Below, in pieces: positions 6,119 through 7,076 of a stretch of 7,076 bases of DNA. Both the position numbers and the translations under genes were made by a program. Each line of letters begins with the position of its first letter. Within the stretch, counting starts at the first letter, position 1. The DNA is from Methanobacteriota archaeon. GTDB lineage: Archaea > Thermoplasmatota > Poseidoniia > Poseidoniales > Poseidoniaceae. The stretch covers positions 1-7,076 of the forward strand of contig PBSP01000077.1 of the NCBI GenBank assembly GCA_002726845.1, read 5' to 3'. The notes below the pieces were generated by a model. It ran no database searches and was not told where the DNA came from. It saw only the letters and a list, made by a program, of their open reading frames with translations.

Positions 6119-6784
6119 ATGACTGAACGAAAGAAAATCAAATTAGGACCTCTTTATTTTCTTGGATTCTTGATGTTCTTTTTTTCTGAAGAATCCGATA
6201 TACTGGCCCTTCTTGGAGGGTTCACGATTGCTTTTACAAGCCTAGCACATTTCATTTTCAAGATTGTTACACAACAGGATGAGATCAGAGGTGAGATGAC
6301 GCAGCAATTCAGAGGCGGAATAACGCAACAAAGAACTGATGTAAGGCGCTCTCGGTTCTCTTCAAGCCCAAGAGGAACTCACCATTATGACCAACTGATT
6401 CGCAAAATGCAAGTTACTGATTTGAGTGGAATGACTGTAGATCAGGCAGCCACGACCTATGCCTCGTTCTTTAGATATCCAGTCGTATCAGCAGAACCGT
6501 TCTTCTCGAATCCTTATGTGAAAGAAGTTCTCAAGATTGGTAATGCTCAAGTTAGTGCTCAGGCCATTGCTGGTTCATACTCTTCCACGCCTCCAACAAC
6601 ATCGAGTTCAAGTGGAGCATTTTGGTCCTCGATGCCAGAATCATCGACCGAAGCCATTGAGGTATGTGCAAATCCGACCTGTTCAACACCCGTTACCGTG
6701 TTTGACTTTCGATGTTACAAATGCAGGAATCGCTTCTGTGGGGCTTGCAAAGGCGACAAAATCACCTGTCAAAGCTGCTCATAA
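6119..6784 (+). CDS. Unrecognised membrane-anchored protein with C-terminal eight-cysteine zinc-binding domain
   Basis: I do not recognise the family of this 221-residue protein. The N-terminus is basic (MTERKKIK) and is followed by two hydrophobic segments, about 9-22 and 28-49, with an acidic turn (SEESD) between; this predicts a membrane hairpin with both ends in the cytoplasm. A Gln/Arg-rich part contains three TQQ triplets (51, 61, 69). A middle region (about 88-150) may be a small globular domain. A Ser/Thr-rich linker (about 153-177) leads to eight cysteines at 183, 188, 199, 202, 207, 210, 217 and 220, spaced C-x4-C-x10-C-x2-C-x4-C-x2-C-x6-C-x2-C. This would suit two zinc ions in a ribbon or RING-like cross-brace, but no fold can be assigned. 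A GAGGT site supports the start. It follows the primase-like gene and the hairpin region. Confidence 0.75.
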   Translation: MTERKKIKLGPLYFLGFLMFFFSEESDILALLGGFTIAFTSLAHFIFKIVTQQDEIRGEMTQQFRGGITQQRTDVRRSRFSSSPRGTHHYDQLIRKMQVTDLSGMTVDQAATTYASFFRYPVVSAEPFFSNPYVKEVLKIGNAQVSAQAIAGSYSSTPPTTSSSSGAFWSSMPESSTEAIEVCANPTCSTPVTVFDFRCYKCRNRFCGACKGDKITCQSCS

Positions 6785-7076
6785 GAAAATCTGCTTCTTG
6801 TGCGTTGAATTTTTTGGACCTAAGTCTTGCTGTCGGATTACTTCGAGTCGTTGTTTGCCGTCTGCACTGTGGGCGTAGAATAACTCTGCAGGACTGATGA
6901 ACTCTTGCCAGTATCTCAGGAAGATATCTGCTTCCTCCCGTTTACCAGCTAAGATTTTTGGGACAGAATGGTACATGACAAGCCTTGATTCGACAGGACG
7001 TAGGTATTTTGCGAGAACTTCTGGGAGCATTTTTGTTAACCAATTGTCTGTAAGGAAGCGTGAATATCTGGAAATA
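6779..7076 (-). CDS. Unrecognised protein, C-terminal 98 residues only (cut by right edge)
   Basis: A reading frame enters from the right edge and runs 98 codons to a TGA at 6781-6779. Its apparent ATG at 7030 is probably internal, because the frame stays open to the end of the window (15 more codons). The composition is protein-like, with mixed charged, aromatic and aliphatic residues (for example ILAGKREEADIFLRYW, then SPAELFYAHSADG) and a Lys/Gln-rich end. I see no motif that names a family. It is convergent with the membrane zinc protein, and the two coding ends overlap by 6 nt. A random open run of this length is possible but uncommon, so it is probably real. Confidence 0.55.
   Translation of the reverse strand, partial: ISRYSRFLTDNWLTKMLPEVLAKYLRPVESRLVMYHSVPKILAGKREEADIFLRYWQEFISPAELFYAHSADGKQRLEVIRQQDLGPKNSTHKKQIFL
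6810..6815 (+). terminator. Possible T-run terminator after the rightward gene cluster
   Basis: Six consecutive T residues lie 25 nt past the stop of the membrane zinc protein gene. Archaeal RNA polymerase can terminate at such T-runs without a hairpin. It falls inside the convergent reading frame, and a single T6 is weak evidence. Confidence 0.3.

Noticed and set aside
6784..6799. AAGAA/TTCTT hairpin after the zinc protein gene
   Set aside because: Only 5 A/T-rich pairs with a 7-nt loop; expected by chance. The T6 run nearby is the better terminator candidate.
1..7076. CRISPR array, insertion sequence, integrase or attachment site
   Set aside because: No regularly spaced repeats, transposase-like frames, terminal inverted repeats or tRNA targets were seen.

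Overview
The window looks like chromosomal DNA from an archaeon, most likely a marine euryarchaeal relative of the Thermoplasmatota/Poseidoniales (Marine Group II) type. The grounds are a short archaeal-type triosephosphate isomerase (221 aa), a primase of the archaeo-eukaryotic (PriS-like) superfamily, tight gene packing with 1-4 nt overlaps, and a mix of Shine-Dalgarno-led and weakly led starts. The lineage is an inference from protein style, not a measured placement.

Left half, minus strand (about 1-2427), reading leftwards from a divergent promoter region: a nucleotide-sugar pyrophosphorylase with a C-terminal left-handed beta-helix region, then triosephosphate isomerase 42 nt downstream, then an AstE/AspA-type zinc deacylase that overlaps the isomerase stop by ATGA and runs off the left edge. 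This is a small central-carbon and sugar-activation operon.

Middle, plus strand (2543-4680): sucC and sucD, the beta and alpha subunits of succinyl-CoA synthetase, joined by a TGATG overlap. They form the substrate-level phosphorylation step of the TCA cycle.

Right half, plus strand (4682-6784): one nucleotide after sucD comes a divergent PriS-like primase with all three catalytic motifs, a Lys/Arg-rich linker and an unrecognised C-terminal domain. Next is a 141-nt stretch (5978-6118) with several perfect inverted repeats. One is an 11-bp stem whose whole 9-nt loop is exactly complementary to an upstream segment. The same stretch can be read as a 46-codon small ORF that starts in an ATGA overlap with the primase and ends 4 nt before the next gene. 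The last plus-strand gene encodes a membrane-anchored protein with an eight-cysteine zinc-binding tail.

A convergent minus-strand reading frame (6779-7076), unrecognised and cut by the right edge, closes the window. The best candidate for something undescribed is the block 4682-6784: primase-like protein, structured RNA or small ORF, and membrane zinc protein, apparently co-transcribed behind housekeeping sucCD.
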